From Candidatus Fokinia cryptica (GTDB lineage Bacteria; Pseudomonadota; Alphaproteobacteria; Rickettsiales; Midichloriaceae): a stretch of DNA of 64,000 bases. The DNA is taken from NCBI RefSeq assembly GCF_034359305.1, contig NZ_CP110343.1, positions 331,823 to 395,822 of the forward strand, written 5' to 3'. Every line of letters starts with the position of its first letter. Position 1 is the first letter of the stretch. Below are positions 44,907-54,569 of the stretch, piece by piece. The position numbers and the translations under genes were made by a program. The notes below the pieces were generated by a model. That model did not search any database. It was given only the letters and a program-made list of their open reading frames with translations, and was not told where the DNA came from.

Positions 44907-45581
44907 TTAATTAGCAGTAAAACATTCATTAATATTTTCTTTTGGTAGAAATTTGTTAACAAGAGAAGTAGTGCAGTACAATATTGGAATACTTAACGCC
45001 ACAAAAAATAATTTAAAGGAGTATGTATTTAATATGAGAGATGCTAAATGTTCTTTAGGGAATATTCCTAAATGTGACATTACAGATAGCATTATAGCGG
45101 TATCTATGAGAAGTGAAAATGCGGTACTACAACTACTACGTAACCATAGCAATTTTCCCTTAGTCAATTTTTTGAGATAAAGAAATATTTTTACATCTAG
45201 CATTTGAGAAGTATAGCATGCTATGAGAGATGCTATGAATACTGTATTATAGCAACCGAAGACTTCACTAAAAGTACTAGTACTCATTTTCGACCAAGAG
45301 GTAGCTGGCATCTGCATGAAAAGTAGCATAACACATGCTACTCCTGCACCTATTATCACACCTAGTCGGAGGCAAAATCTGGCAGCATCTCTACCATAAA
45401 ACTCACTTATTATGTCGCTGAGCAAAAAGGTAAAAGGATATAAGATAGAACCAGTTGGAATTGAGAAGGAAAATAAACCAAGAAACATGAAAGAGACTTG
45501 CTTCTGATACAAGAGGTTACTTAGTACGATAAGAACCGAGAACACTGCACAAAATCCAGCGTATAATTGTTGTTTTTTCAT
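44907..45581 (-). CDS. Queuosine-precursor transporter, YhhQ/VUT family
   Basis: This 224-residue, roughly six-helix membrane protein carries the family signature PTGSILYPFTFLLSDIISEFYGRDAARF (part shown), then SWSKMSTSTFSEVFG and the helical hairpin WLRSSCSTAFSLLIDTAIM. YhhQ/QPT proteins import queuine precursors (preQ0, preQ1 or queuine) for modified tRNA wobble positions. An obligate intracellular bacterium could salvage host queuine this way. It is followed after 48 bp of non-coding sequence by nuoM upstream on the same strand, so an operon is possible. Confidence 0.88.
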   Translation of the reverse strand: MKKQQLYAGFCAVFSVLIVLSNLLYQKQVSFMFLGLFSFSIPTGSILYPFTFLLSDIISEFYGRDAARFCLRLGVIIGAGVACVMLLFMQMPATSWSKMSTSTFSEVFGCYNTVFIASLIACYTSQMLDVKIFLYLKKLTKGKLLWLRSSCSTAFSLLIDTAIMLSVMSHLGIFPKEHLASLILNTYSFKLFFVALSIPILYCTTSLVNKFLPKENINECFTAN

Positions 45582-45629
45582 TGCTTTATCCGTTATGGTA
45601 AGTAATATAAGTCCTTATGTCAAGATAAT

Positions 45630-47141
45630 TTATGATGATATATTTGGTAATTCTGGATTAATACCTAAAAAAATCGATACTATTACAAGTGTAAATAAGA
45701 TGTAAAACTCCGCTCTAGAAGTGTCTTGAAGCTTAAGATTTATCTTAACTTTAGATAATCCAAGTGAAAAGAATATTCTTGAATACATTATTAGCATGTA
45801 AATAGCGGAGAGAATCATATTTAATGAAAGCAAAAAGCCAAGGATTTTATTGAAATGATATATCCCGAATATTGTGACGAATTCTCCTATAAATCCTGAT
45901 GTAAGAGGAAGTCCTATTGCGCCTAATGTAAGAATAGCAAAAGTACTAGCTAATATTGGCATATGTTTTCCTAGTGTTTCTGGTATGAGATGAAGATTAT
46001 ATGTAGAAACACGTTTGTGAAGAATACCTAACCCAGCAAATAAGCCTGATGATATTACGCCATGACTAAGCATCTGAAAAATGGCTCCTTTAAATCCATA
46101 GCTATTCAGAGAGAAGAGTCCCGCTGTGACGAAACTCATATGGGAGATTGAAGAATATGCTATTATTTTTTTTGCTTCGGATTGTACTAATGTGACTAAA
46201 GACGCATATATTCCCCCTCCTATTACAAAACTTACTAATATTAATTGCCACTCTTTTACAAAAGTTGGGAAAAAAGGAATGAAAATTTTAATAAAGCCAA
46301 AGCATCCAGCTTTTAATAGGAGAGCAGCTAATATCATAGAACATGGTGTTGGAGCTTCTACGTGAGCTTTTGGTAGCCATGTGTGGAAAGGAGGGATAGG
46401 AGTTTTGACTGCGAATGGTATAAAAAAAGCGAGTGCTAGATAATTAATATTTGACGAAGAGCTAGTGCTAGATATTAGATTTGGTAGAACATTAATATCT
46501 AAGGTATTATAAGATATCATGATATATAATATGCCCCACAGCATTATTACTGACGATGCAATTGTATACATTAAAAATTTGAAAGTTGCGTATATACGTT
46601 CTTCATTCCCCCATCTTCCTATGATTATAAAAGTTGGTATCAATACCAATTCAAATAACGTGTAAAATACTAAGAGATCTTGAGTTGTAAATAAATTTAT
46701 CAGCATTCCTTGTATCATCAGGAATAGTGACGACTGTTGCAGAGCTTTGGATATTTCATCACGATTCTCGCTGAAAAAAGTGAATAATATTGTCAAGAAC
46801 GATATTAGAGTTGTAAGTAATACTAATACTGCAGATATATAATCTAATCTGACAGAATGATTTACAGTGATATTATTATTTGTTCCGAAAATGCGAAGTA
46901 TAAATAGGGGATGAAGCTCTGAAAATAGAAATTTGTCATTCTGATAGCTACAGATATAAACAAACATCACTATTGAAGAAATAAGTGTGATGAATGAGCA
47001 GGAAATGATCTGACATTTTAAGATCTGATAGATTTTTTTTTCTTTTGTTATGCTAGTTATTAAAAGTGTAAATATAGAGCATAACAATGAAAGCAGTATC
47101 GTAAAAGATATTAGAGGAAATGCCGTTATTGGAAAATGCAT
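45630..47141 (-). CDS. nuoM: NADH-quinone oxidoreductase subunit M
   Basis: This 503-residue, 14-helix antiporter-like subunit of complex I has the conserved Glu in FYTLFELVLIPTFIIIG (TM5), Lys in PFHTWLPKAHVEAPTP, the His-containing SSISHMSFVTAGLFSL, and LTLGAIGLPLTSGFIGEF. The gene begins inside the 3' end of valS (16 bp overlap), so translation is probably coupled. nuoL and nuoN, its usual neighbours, are absent here. Length is usual. Confidence 0.96.
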   Translation of the reverse strand: MHFPITAFPLISFTILLSLLCSIFTLLITSITKEKKIYQILKCQIISCSFITLISSIVMFVYICSYQNDKFLFSELHPLFILRIFGTNNNITVNHSVRLDYISAVLVLLTTLISFLTILFTFFSENRDEISKALQQSSLFLMIQGMLINLFTTQDLLVFYTLFELVLIPTFIIIGRWGNEERIYATFKFLMYTIASSVIMLWGILYIMISYNTLDINVLPNLISSTSSSSNINYLALAFFIPFAVKTPIPPFHTWLPKAHVEAPTPCSMILAALLLKAGCFGFIKIFIPFFPTFVKEWQLILVSFVIGGGIYASLVTLVQSEAKKIIAYSSISHMSFVTAGLFSLNSYGFKGAIFQMLSHGVISSGLFAGLGILHKRVSTYNLHLIPETLGKHMPILASTFAILTLGAIGLPLTSGFIGEFVTIFGIYHFNKILGFLLSLNMILSAIYMLIMYSRIFFSLGLSKVKINLKLQDTSRAEFYILFTLVIVSIFLGINPELPNISS

Positions 47142-49624
47142 ATAGTGATATGATTGGTTTTATAAATTTCGCTATTATGTGTTTCTTTTAAACTATCATT
47201 ATTGATAACTAACTGTTCAGTACATAATACATTTGTTAAATCATCTATCAGTGATTTGGGAAATGCTAGATCAGTGTGTAGAATAATTTTTTGCATCATT
47301 TTATTCATAGCGATTTTATGCTCCGATCTAAATTTTCTGACAATATTTATTACATTTAATGATTCAGAAATTGTGATGTCATTATTAGTGATGAATTCTT
47401 TCATTTCTATAATGTATTTCGGAAAAGCATCATGAGAGTGCACTGAGAATAGCGATAAATCGTGATTAAGGGCATTACTTTTTTCCTTTGCATTTCTTAA
47501 TATTATTTTCTGAAATATTTCCTCGGCAATATATGGTGTTATTGGAGCTATTAATTTTATTATGGTAGAGATCGTATAATACATTGTAAGGGCGGCACTA
47601 TTGCCTGCTTTTGTACCATGATAGGAGTAAGCACGTCCTTTAACGATTTCAATATAATAATCGCAAAATATCTTCCAAAAGAAATCTGATACTGCTCGCA
47701 TTGCGTGACAGTAATCAAAATTATTATAGTGTTGAAAGACACTTTTCGTCAAAGATAGTAACTCGCTTAAAAGCCATATATCATACGTTTCCTCAACTTC
47801 CCCAATGCTAAGTGAATTTTCAATATTTGAAGGAGCTACCGTCATATTTTCTAAGTGTTGAGAGCAAAATTTAGTAGCGTGAAAAAGTTTGGTGAGAAAA
47901 CGTTTAGCATCTTTTATTATATCGTCAGAGTAGGATATATCTGTTCCTAGTGGAGCAGTTGCAGCCCAATATCGTATTGCATCAGCACCATGTGTTTTAA
48001 GTTCTACTAATGGATCTATAATATTTCCCTTTGATTTGCTCATTTTTTCATGATTTTTTCCAAGGCACCAACCACTTATCATAATGTTATGCCATGGTAT
48101 ACTATTTTCATGAAATAGAGATTGAGCTATCGTACCAAAAGCCCAAGTTCTTATTATTTCATGTGCTTGTGTTCTGAGAGAAAATGGAAATATAGCGGGT
48201 TCTGTTATCTCGAGAAGTGCAGCATTAATTTGAGGAGAGAGTGTGCTAGTAACCCATGTATCCATTACATCAGAATCAGGTATTACGTCATCTTTTTCGT
48301 AACCATATGGGAGATTTTTTGATGGTTCAAGTGGAAGTTGCGTTTCATCTGCTAATATGACTTTACCTTCTTCCCCAACTTTTTTTGAGTACCATACTGG
48401 GAATGATATGCCAAAGTACCTTTGTCTTGATATACACCAATCCTGATTAAGATTTTCGATCCATTGTTCTGCTCTTATTCTCATATGTTCTGGATACCAA
48501 TTTATTTTATGTACTTGCGACATTAATACGTCCTTATATTGCATTACATTGATATACCATTGTTGTGTGACTATAATTTCGAGAGGAGTTCCAGATCTTT
48601 CTGCACATTTCACGTATTGTACTACTTCCATAACATTTTTTATTACTCCTTCTGCTTCAAGTAATTCTAATATTTTGCTTCTAGCGACTTTTATTTTCAT
48701 GCCATTTAATAAGCCGGAATTTTCCATCAACCCTTTTTTTGTAATAACGCTTGTACATGTAAATTGATGGGTGCGCCACCACTCTATATCTTGAGTATCT
48801 CCGAATGTACAACACATCACGGCTCCGGTACCTTTTTGCATATCTACGCTTTCATCTTTGATAATTGATACTTTATGCTGAGAAATAGGGACGATGCATA
48901 ATTTTCCAACTAGTGTTTCGTATCTTTGATCTTCTGGATGAACTAATACTGCTTTACATGCGTATAACATTTCCGGTCTTGTTGTTGCAATTGTAATATT
49001 ATTCTGTTTATCGCTATCAATTAAGAATGCTAGTTCGTACATTTTACCTACAAATTCTTTATCTTCTATCTCGGCCTGTGAGATCGCAGTTTGATCTACG
49101 TGATCCCAAAATACGGGAGCTTCTTTTCTATATATTATTCCTTTTTGATATAATCTGATAAAAGATATTTGCGATAATCGTTGGATCTTTTCTGAAATCG
49201 TACTGTATTGAAAGTTCCAGTCATATGTGAAGCCTACAATATTAAGTAAGATTTTAAATTGCTCATGAAATTTCACTATTGTTTCTGAGCATTTTTTTAT
49301 AAAATCGGACTTACCTACGGTATGTGCAGCAATATTATATTCCTTCTCTATTAATCTTTCCGTTGGTAATCCATTATCATCAAAGCCAGGAGAATAGAAT
49401 ACATTATACCCGCACATTCGTTTGAATCTTGCAATAAAATCAGTGTGAGAGTAGCTAAATACATGTCCTATATGCAAATAACCTGATACTGTTGGTGGAG
49501 GAGAATCTATAGAAAACACTTCTCTTTTAGATGCTACTTGCCATTGATATAATTTACTTGAATTCCAGAAGAGTCTCATTCTCAATTCAATTTCATCATG
49601 ATTATATTTTGTGAATTCGTACAT
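47126..49624 (-). CDS. valS: Valyl-tRNA synthetase, short form
   Basis: This 832-residue class I synthetase has SPPPTVSGYLHIGHVFSY (HIGH), an editing domain with ATTRPEMLYACKAVLVHP, ISRQRYFGISFPVWYSKK and the KMSKSKGNIIDP loop (about 525). It is about 120 residues shorter than E. coli ValRS (951) and lacks the C-terminal coiled-coil arm, ending soon after the anticodon domain. Rickettsia ValRS is known to be of the archaeal type, and this one looks alike in length and motifs. The start is ATG at 49624; its 3' end overlaps nuoM. Confidence 0.96.
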   Translation of the reverse strand: MYEFTKYNHDEIELRMRLFWNSSKLYQWQVASKREVFSIDSPPPTVSGYLHIGHVFSYSHTDFIARFKRMCGYNVFYSPGFDDNGLPTERLIEKEYNIAAHTVGKSDFIKKCSETIVKFHEQFKILLNIVGFTYDWNFQYSTISEKIQRLSQISFIRLYQKGIIYRKEAPVFWDHVDQTAISQAEIEDKEFVGKMYELAFLIDSDKQNNITIATTRPEMLYACKAVLVHPEDQRYETLVGKLCIVPISQHKVSIIKDESVDMQKGTGAVMCCTFGDTQDIEWWRTHQFTCTSVITKKGLMENSGLLNGMKIKVARSKILELLEAEGVIKNVMEVVQYVKCAERSGTPLEIIVTQQWYINVMQYKDVLMSQVHKINWYPEHMRIRAEQWIENLNQDWCISRQRYFGISFPVWYSKKVGEEGKVILADETQLPLEPSKNLPYGYEKDDVIPDSDVMDTWVTSTLSPQINAALLEITEPAIFPFSLRTQAHEIIRTWAFGTIAQSLFHENSIPWHNIMISGWCLGKNHEKMSKSKGNIIDPLVELKTHGADAIRYWAATAPLGTDISYSDDIIKDAKRFLTKLFHATKFCSQHLENMTVAPSNIENSLSIGEVEETYDIWLLSELLSLTKSVFQHYNNFDYCHAMRAVSDFFWKIFCDYYIEIVKGRAYSYHGTKAGNSAALTMYYTISTIIKLIAPITPYIAEEIFQKIILRNAKEKSNALNHDLSLFSVHSHDAFPKYIIEMKEFITNNDITISESLNVINIVRKFRSEHKIAMNKMMQKIILHTDLAFPKSLIDDLTNVLCTEQLVINNDSLKETHNSEIYKTNHITICIFQ

Positions 49625-49714
49625 TTTTTAAAAGTAAAGAAAAATGCTTGGAAACTGCGATTATTTACACTATCCTCCAATGTTAAGTACATACATATAC
49701 GTGATCTTACTACG

Positions 49715-50365
49715 ATGAAAAGATATTCTTTGCAATCACTTCCTTATTCTTATGATGCATTAGAGCCAAGCATTTCTAGAAATACTTTAGAATTTCACTA
49801 CGATAAACATCATCGTGGTTATCTAGATAACATAAATAGAATAGTTGAAGAGCATAATTTAGAGACAGAAAATGGAGTAAAAGGGCTTTTTATAGATGCT
49901 AACACAGAACTCAAAAAAGATAGTAAAAATACAGAATTATGGAATTCAGTATTTAATAATGCCGGGCAAGTTTTAAATCACGATTTTTTTTGGAATTCTA
50001 TATGCTCTCAGAAAGATTCTATTTTAAGTGCTAGCGATATTGATAATAAGTTAGTATCTGCTATTGAAATAGCATTTGGTTCAATTGATCAGTTTAAACA
50101 GGATTTTATAAAAGTTGGGATTAGTCAATTTGGTAGTGGATGGGTATGGTTGGTATGGTCATCACGTGAAAGGAAATTAAAAATAGTAAAGACTGCGAAT
50201 GCTTACTCTCCCTTACTTGATGATATGGAACCTCTTATGGTGTGTGATGTATGGGAGCATGCATATTATCTAGATTATCAGAATAGAAGAGCTGATTTTC
50301 TTAGGAAAGTTATTGATAATCATTTGAATTGGAAATTTATATCATCCTGTTTTAATGCGGTGTAG
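49715..50365 (+). CDS. sodB: Superoxide dismutase [Fe/Mn]
   Basis: This 216-residue enzyme removes superoxide in the cytoplasm. Metal ligands are in LEFHYDKHHRGYLDN (first His), LNHDFFWNSI (second His) and DVWEHAYYLDYQNRRADFL (Asp and His). Gly-Ser-Gly-Trp in FGSGWVWLVWSS is typical. Some parts favour the iron form, but sequence alone is not decisive. ATG at 49715 fits the family; the frame is open a further 39 codons upstream, overlapping valS. nuoK follows 9 bp later. Confidence 0.95.
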   Translation: MKRYSLQSLPYSYDALEPSISRNTLEFHYDKHHRGYLDNINRIVEEHNLETENGVKGLFIDANTELKKDSKNTELWNSVFNNAGQVLNHDFFWNSICSQKDSILSASDIDNKLVSAIEIAFGSIDQFKQDFIKVGISQFGSGWVWLVWSSRERKLKIVKTANAYSPLLDDMEPLMVCDVWEHAYYLDYQNRRADFLRKVIDNHLNWKFISSCFNAV

Positions 50366-50374
50366 TTGCTACTT

Positions 50375-50686
50375 ATGATCTCTGTATTACATCTATTTCT
50401 CTTGTCTTTTATCATTTTGATACTTGGTATTCTTTGTATGATAATGAAAAGAAGAAATATAATGCATCTTTTTATCGGCATAGAAATAATGCTACTAGCA
50501 CTGAATATAGCATTTGTAAGTGTAGGGATTTTTCTAAATGATATCTTAGGACAGATTATAGGTGTAGTTCTTATATGTGTGGGTGCAGCAGAAGTTTCTG
50601 TTGGGCTATCAATTTTGGTAGCATATGTAAACGTGAAAAAATCTACTAATTTGATGTCAAATGAATTTGATGAATTGCGTGACTGA
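50375..50686 (+). CDS. nuoK: NADH-quinone oxidoreductase subunit K
   Basis: This 103-residue, three-helix subunit of the complex I membrane arm carries the conserved Glu pair, in LFIGIEIMLLALNIAFV (about 33-49) and CVGAAEVSVGLSILVA (about 70-85). Length is usual. It lies between sodB (9 bp upstream) and the LolC/E gene (2 bp downstream) and is not with nuoJ or nuoL. ATG at 50375 is chosen over an upstream in-frame TTG. Confidence 0.95.
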   Translation: MISVLHLFLLSFIILILGILCMIMKRRNIMHLFIGIEIMLLALNIAFVSVGIFLNDILGQIIGVVLICVGAAEVSVGLSILVAYVNVKKSTNLMSNEFDELRD

Positions 50687-50688
50687 AG

Positions 50689-51933
50689 ATGATGATAGAG
50701 TTTGCTATTGCTAGAAGATTTGCTTTAAGTAGGCAAAATAGGGCTTTCATGTACATAATTAATGCTTTTGCTATTGCTGGGATAGCAATTGGTGTAGCTA
50801 CTTTAATAATAGTAACGTCTGTTATGTACGGCTATAAATCATATATCGTCACAAAAATGCTTGGAGTGCAGAGCCATATCCTCGTTTATCCATACGAAGG
50901 TACTATGATTTGTGATGAGCATGACGTGGAAAAAGTGAAAAATATTAAAGATGTAGAACACGTATCGTGTGTCATACAAGGACAAGCTATGATTACTTAC
51001 AATAAAAATATTGATGGTGTTCTTATAAAAGGTATTGATAACGATGCATTGGATTATTCTTTTACAAAAGGAGGATTTATTCGTGGTAATATTACTACTC
51101 ATAAGCATGATGATAATGCATTTTTTATTGTAGGTAATGGTATTATGAAGAGTGCATTACGTGACGGCACACTGAAAGTGAAGCTTACAATACCTCAATT
51201 TGTGGAAACATTTTTAGGCATCATACCGAGAAGTAAAAGTTATCAAATAAACGATTATTTTGATTCCGGAATGATGGATTATAATAATGGTATGATTTTT
51301 ATGAGCATAGAAGATTGTAGAAAGTTATTTGGCTACCCTGAAAAAGCAGTAACTGGTATCGAGATCATGGTGCAAAATCCCCTAGATATGTCGAGTATTA
51401 AGGCTGAATTAGATATTCTTTTTAAAGATAGATATGCTATTATCGATTGGAAGAAGAGAAATGGTCATTTAATAGTTGCACTAGATGCGGAAAGAACAAC
51501 TATGTATATAATACTTTCCATTATTATTGTTGTTGCCACTTTCAATATATTTTCTGGACTTATGGTAATGGTGCAAGATAAGAGAAAAGAGATTGCTATA
51601 CTAAGAACAATTGGAATGTCAAAATTGTCTATAATGTCCATATTTCTCTTATGTAGTATTTATATAGGGGTAGTAGGAACGATACTTGGTGTAGTTTTTG
51701 GTTGTATATTTGCTAAAAATTTACCACTTATAAGATACATGGTAGAAGAGTTGTTCGATATATCTCTATTCGATCCTAAAATCTATATTTTAACCGAGCT
51801 TCCAATAGAGTTATCATTATCTAGTATTGTGCTTATAGCCACTTTTTCAATAATTTGTTCATTGTTTGCATCTCTTTATCCCTCGCTTAGTATTGCAAAA
51901 ATATCTCCTTCTACCGTTTTAAAAGATGGATAA
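50689..51933 (+). CDS. Lipoprotein-releasing system permease LolC/LolE
   Basis: The 414-residue protein has the MacB/FtsX layout: TM1 (about 25-48), a periplasmic domain of about 230 residues, then three TMs (FtsX domain) with MVMVQDKRKEIAILRTIGMS, typical of Lol and MacB permeases. With LolD (not in the window) it extracts outer-membrane lipoproteins from the inner membrane. In many alphaproteobacteria one LolC/E-type gene serves both roles. It starts with two Met codons; translation is close-coupled to nuoK (2 bp gap). Confidence 0.93.
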   Translation: MMIEFAIARRFALSRQNRAFMYIINAFAIAGIAIGVATLIIVTSVMYGYKSYIVTKMLGVQSHILVYPYEGTMICDEHDVEKVKNIKDVEHVSCVIQGQAMITYNKNIDGVLIKGIDNDALDYSFTKGGFIRGNITTHKHDDNAFFIVGNGIMKSALRDGTLKVKLTIPQFVETFLGIIPRSKSYQINDYFDSGMMDYNNGMIFMSIEDCRKLFGYPEKAVTGIEIMVQNPLDMSSIKAELDILFKDRYAIIDWKKRNGHLIVALDAERTTMYIILSIIIVVATFNIFSGLMVMVQDKRKEIAILRTIGMSKLSIMSIFLLCSIYIGVVGTILGVVFGCIFAKNLPLIRYMVEELFDISLFDPKIYILTELPIELSLSSIVLIATFSIICSLFASLYPSLSIAKISPSTVLKDG

Positions 51934-52027
51934 AATGCTAGTGATGATATCGTATAATTGACAAATTATCACTCTAAGTCTACTCTGAGGGTAATCGCAC
52001 CACTTGCCGATTTTTTATAGTTTTTGA

Positions 52028-54550
52028 ATGACGAAAAAATATGATGCCTCGTCTATCCAAGTTTTGGAGGGGTTAGATGCTGTTAAGAAGAGGCCAGGAA
52101 TGTACATCGGTGATGTTAGTTCTTCATTAGGACTACATAATATGTTGAACGAAGTTTTAGATAACGCTGTAGATGAATGTATTGCCGGATATGCTAAAAA
52201 TATCTCAATATCTCTGAATAGTGATGGTTCAGCAAGTGTAGAAGATGATGGAAGAGGGGTACCGGTAGATATGCATGAAGAAGAAGGAATTTCTGCTGCA
52301 GAAGTTATAATGACTAAGTTGCATGCGGGTGGGAAATTTGATAGTGATGCGTATAAGATGTCCGGTGGACTTCATGGAGTTGGGGTATCTGTGGTAAATG
52401 CATTGTCTGAGTGGTTATTATTAACTGTATGGAGGGATGATAATGAATACGAACTTCTTTTCAAGGAAGGAAGAACGGTAAATGCTCTAAAAATAAATGC
52501 CACAGGTGCAGGGAAACGCGGTACTAAAGTTACTTTCCTTCCTTCTAGAGAAATTTTTGCCGTAGTGGAGTTCGATTGCAATCATATCGAGCAAAGAGTG
52601 AGAGAACTTGCCTTTCTTAATCCAGGTGCATCTTTTACTGTGAAAGATTATAGAAAAGAAGAGCCATTAGAGAGGACTTTCTGTTTTGCAGGAGGAGTGA
52701 AAGAGTTTGTTGCTTACTTGGATAGAGCTAAAAATAAGTTGCATGATGTGATAGATGTGCATGGTCAAAGCGATGACGTGATAGTAAATGTTGGTCTTGC
52801 TTGGAATGATGGGTATGCAGAGAATGTCATGTGCTTTACAAATAATATAAGGCAGAGAGATGGAGGTACGCATCTTGCTGGTTTTAGAAGCGCTATTACT
52901 AGAGCTGTAACTGCATATGTTAATACCATCAAGAATAAAAAGTATGAAAAATTAGAAGTATCACCAGATGATATAAGAGAAGGTTTAACTGCTATACTAT
53001 CCATAAAAGTTCATGAACCAATCTTTTCATCTCAGACTAAAGAAAAACTTGCTAGTGGTAATGTTAAAGGTGCGGTTGAGCATGTTGTGTTTTCTTATAT
53101 TGAAAGGTGGTTTGAGCAAAATCCGAATTCTGCTAAAGCTATAGCGAATAAGATATTAGATTCTGCTATAGCGAGAGAAGCTGCAAGAAAAGCTCGAGAT
53201 TTAAGTAGAAAAAAACCAGGATTTGAAATGTCAGTTCTTGCAGGGCGATTAGCTAGTTGTCAAGAAAAAAACCCTTCATTGTGCGAATTATTTATAGTTG
53301 AAGGGGAGTCAGCTGGAGGTTCTGCTAAACAAGGGCGTGATAGAGCGATACAAGCTGTGCTTCCATTAAGAGGGAAGGTTTTAAATGTGGAAAGAGCTAG
53401 GATAGATAAAGTGCTTTCCCATTCTGAGATTGGCACTCTTGTGAGTGCACTTGGTACAGGAATAGGAAGAGATATCTTGGATGTATCCAAATTGAGATAT
53501 CATAAGATAATATTAATGACAGATGCTGATGTAGATGGTGCTCACATTAGAACTTTATTGATTACCTTTTTCTTTAGATATATGTACCCTATTATAGAAG
53601 AAGGACATCTATATATTGCAGAACCACCATTATATAAAGTTCGAAAAGGACAAAGTGACAGGTATATAAAAGACGAACGAGAACTAAAAGTTTTTTTGAT
53701 GTCTATAGTATCTGATGATATTTTTGCAACTCTAAAGGGAGAAGTATCCAGAGAATATATTTGGGAGAGGCTAGAGTCTCTCAGTAGCTTTTCTGAATAT
53801 ATAAATAATAGAGAGAATGTCTTGTATAAGAGATTAGCCGAAATATGTATATTTACAGATGGTTTTCTTGATGAAGAATCAGAAGATTTCAATATTTCAG
53901 TAGCACAAAAAATAGTAAAATTATGGAATCAAGGATGGGGTATCATTAAAAGTACTGGTGCTGGGCAAATTCAGAAATCTGGGAATACAAAAGATTCCGA
54001 TATATCTGAGGAATCTGAGGAAGTTGAAAAAGTTGAAAACTTTCTCTCAGATGGAGCAAGTGAAGGTACTAAAACTGCTATAAGTTGGGCTATTTCTGAA
54101 GAGAGTAAAAAAGTTAAATTTTTATTAGAGGAGGAGAATAGAACTGCAGCGTGCGAAATGGATTTTGTAGCTTTGAAGAAGGATATGAAAAATTCTACAA
54201 TACGGCATGTATTGGAATTTTATTCGGCTGTAAATTTTAAAATAGGAGGAACTTTTACAATCAGAGGGAGTGCAATTAGATTCCTTTTACCATCTTCCTT
54301 ATTTTCCTGTCTTTTAGACATTGCCAGAAAAGGTATGTACATACAGCGATTTAAAGGATTAGGAGAAATGAATCCGGAACAATTATGGGAAACAACTCTC
54401 GATCCAAAGAACAGGATCTTGAAACGGATTACAGTAGATGATTTTATTCAGGCTGATCAAACATTTTCAATGCTCATGGGTGATGTAGTAGGTCCTAGGA
54501 GAGAGTTTATAGAGCAAGATGCACTAAATGTTAAAGAGCTAGATGTATGA
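52028..54550 (+). CDS. gyrB: DNA gyrase subunit B
   Basis: The 840-residue protein has the GHKL ATPase domain (VLDNAVDECIAGYA, EDDGRGVPVD, LHGVGVSVVNALSEW), a transducer, and TOPRIM with FIVEGESAGGSAKQGRDR, PLRGKVLNVE and DADVDGAHI. It ends with YIQRFKGLGEMNPEQLWETT. An acidic, low-complexity segment (about 650-700, with SEESEEVEKVE) lies within the insertion typical of Gram-negative GyrB. It could modify interaction with GyrA, whose pinwheel also carries an acidic insert. The nearest gene upstream is lolC/E; mrp follows after 19 bp. Confidence 0.97.
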   Translation: MTKKYDASSIQVLEGLDAVKKRPGMYIGDVSSSLGLHNMLNEVLDNAVDECIAGYAKNISISLNSDGSASVEDDGRGVPVDMHEEEGISAAEVIMTKLHAGGKFDSDAYKMSGGLHGVGVSVVNALSEWLLLTVWRDDNEYELLFKEGRTVNALKINATGAGKRGTKVTFLPSREIFAVVEFDCNHIEQRVRELAFLNPGASFTVKDYRKEEPLERTFCFAGGVKEFVAYLDRAKNKLHDVIDVHGQSDDVIVNVGLAWNDGYAENVMCFTNNIRQRDGGTHLAGFRSAITRAVTAYVNTIKNKKYEKLEVSPDDIREGLTAILSIKVHEPIFSSQTKEKLASGNVKGAVEHVVFSYIERWFEQNPNSAKAIANKILDSAIAREAARKARDLSRKKPGFEMSVLAGRLASCQEKNPSLCELFIVEGESAGGSAKQGRDRAIQAVLPLRGKVLNVERARIDKVLSHSEIGTLVSALGTGIGRDILDVSKLRYHKIILMTDADVDGAHIRTLLITFFFRYMYPIIEEGHLYIAEPPLYKVRKGQSDRYIKDERELKVFLMSIVSDDIFATLKGEVSREYIWERLESLSSFSEYINNRENVLYKRLAEICIFTDGFLDEESEDFNISVAQKIVKLWNQGWGIIKSTGAGQIQKSGNTKDSDISEESEEVEKVENFLSDGASEGTKTAISWAISEESKKVKFLLEEENRTAACEMDFVALKKDMKNSTIRHVLEFYSAVNFKIGGTFTIRGSAIRFLLPSSLFSCLLDIARKGMYIQRFKGLGEMNPEQLWETTLDPKNRILKRITVDDFIQADQTFSMLMGDVVGPRREFIEQDALNVKELDV

Positions 54551-54569
54551 GGGAAGGTTTTGATCTGTG

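Noticed and set aside
49598-49714. A longer N-terminus for SodB from 49598.
   Set aside because: The family begins at the Met at 49715 and the extra part overlaps valS.
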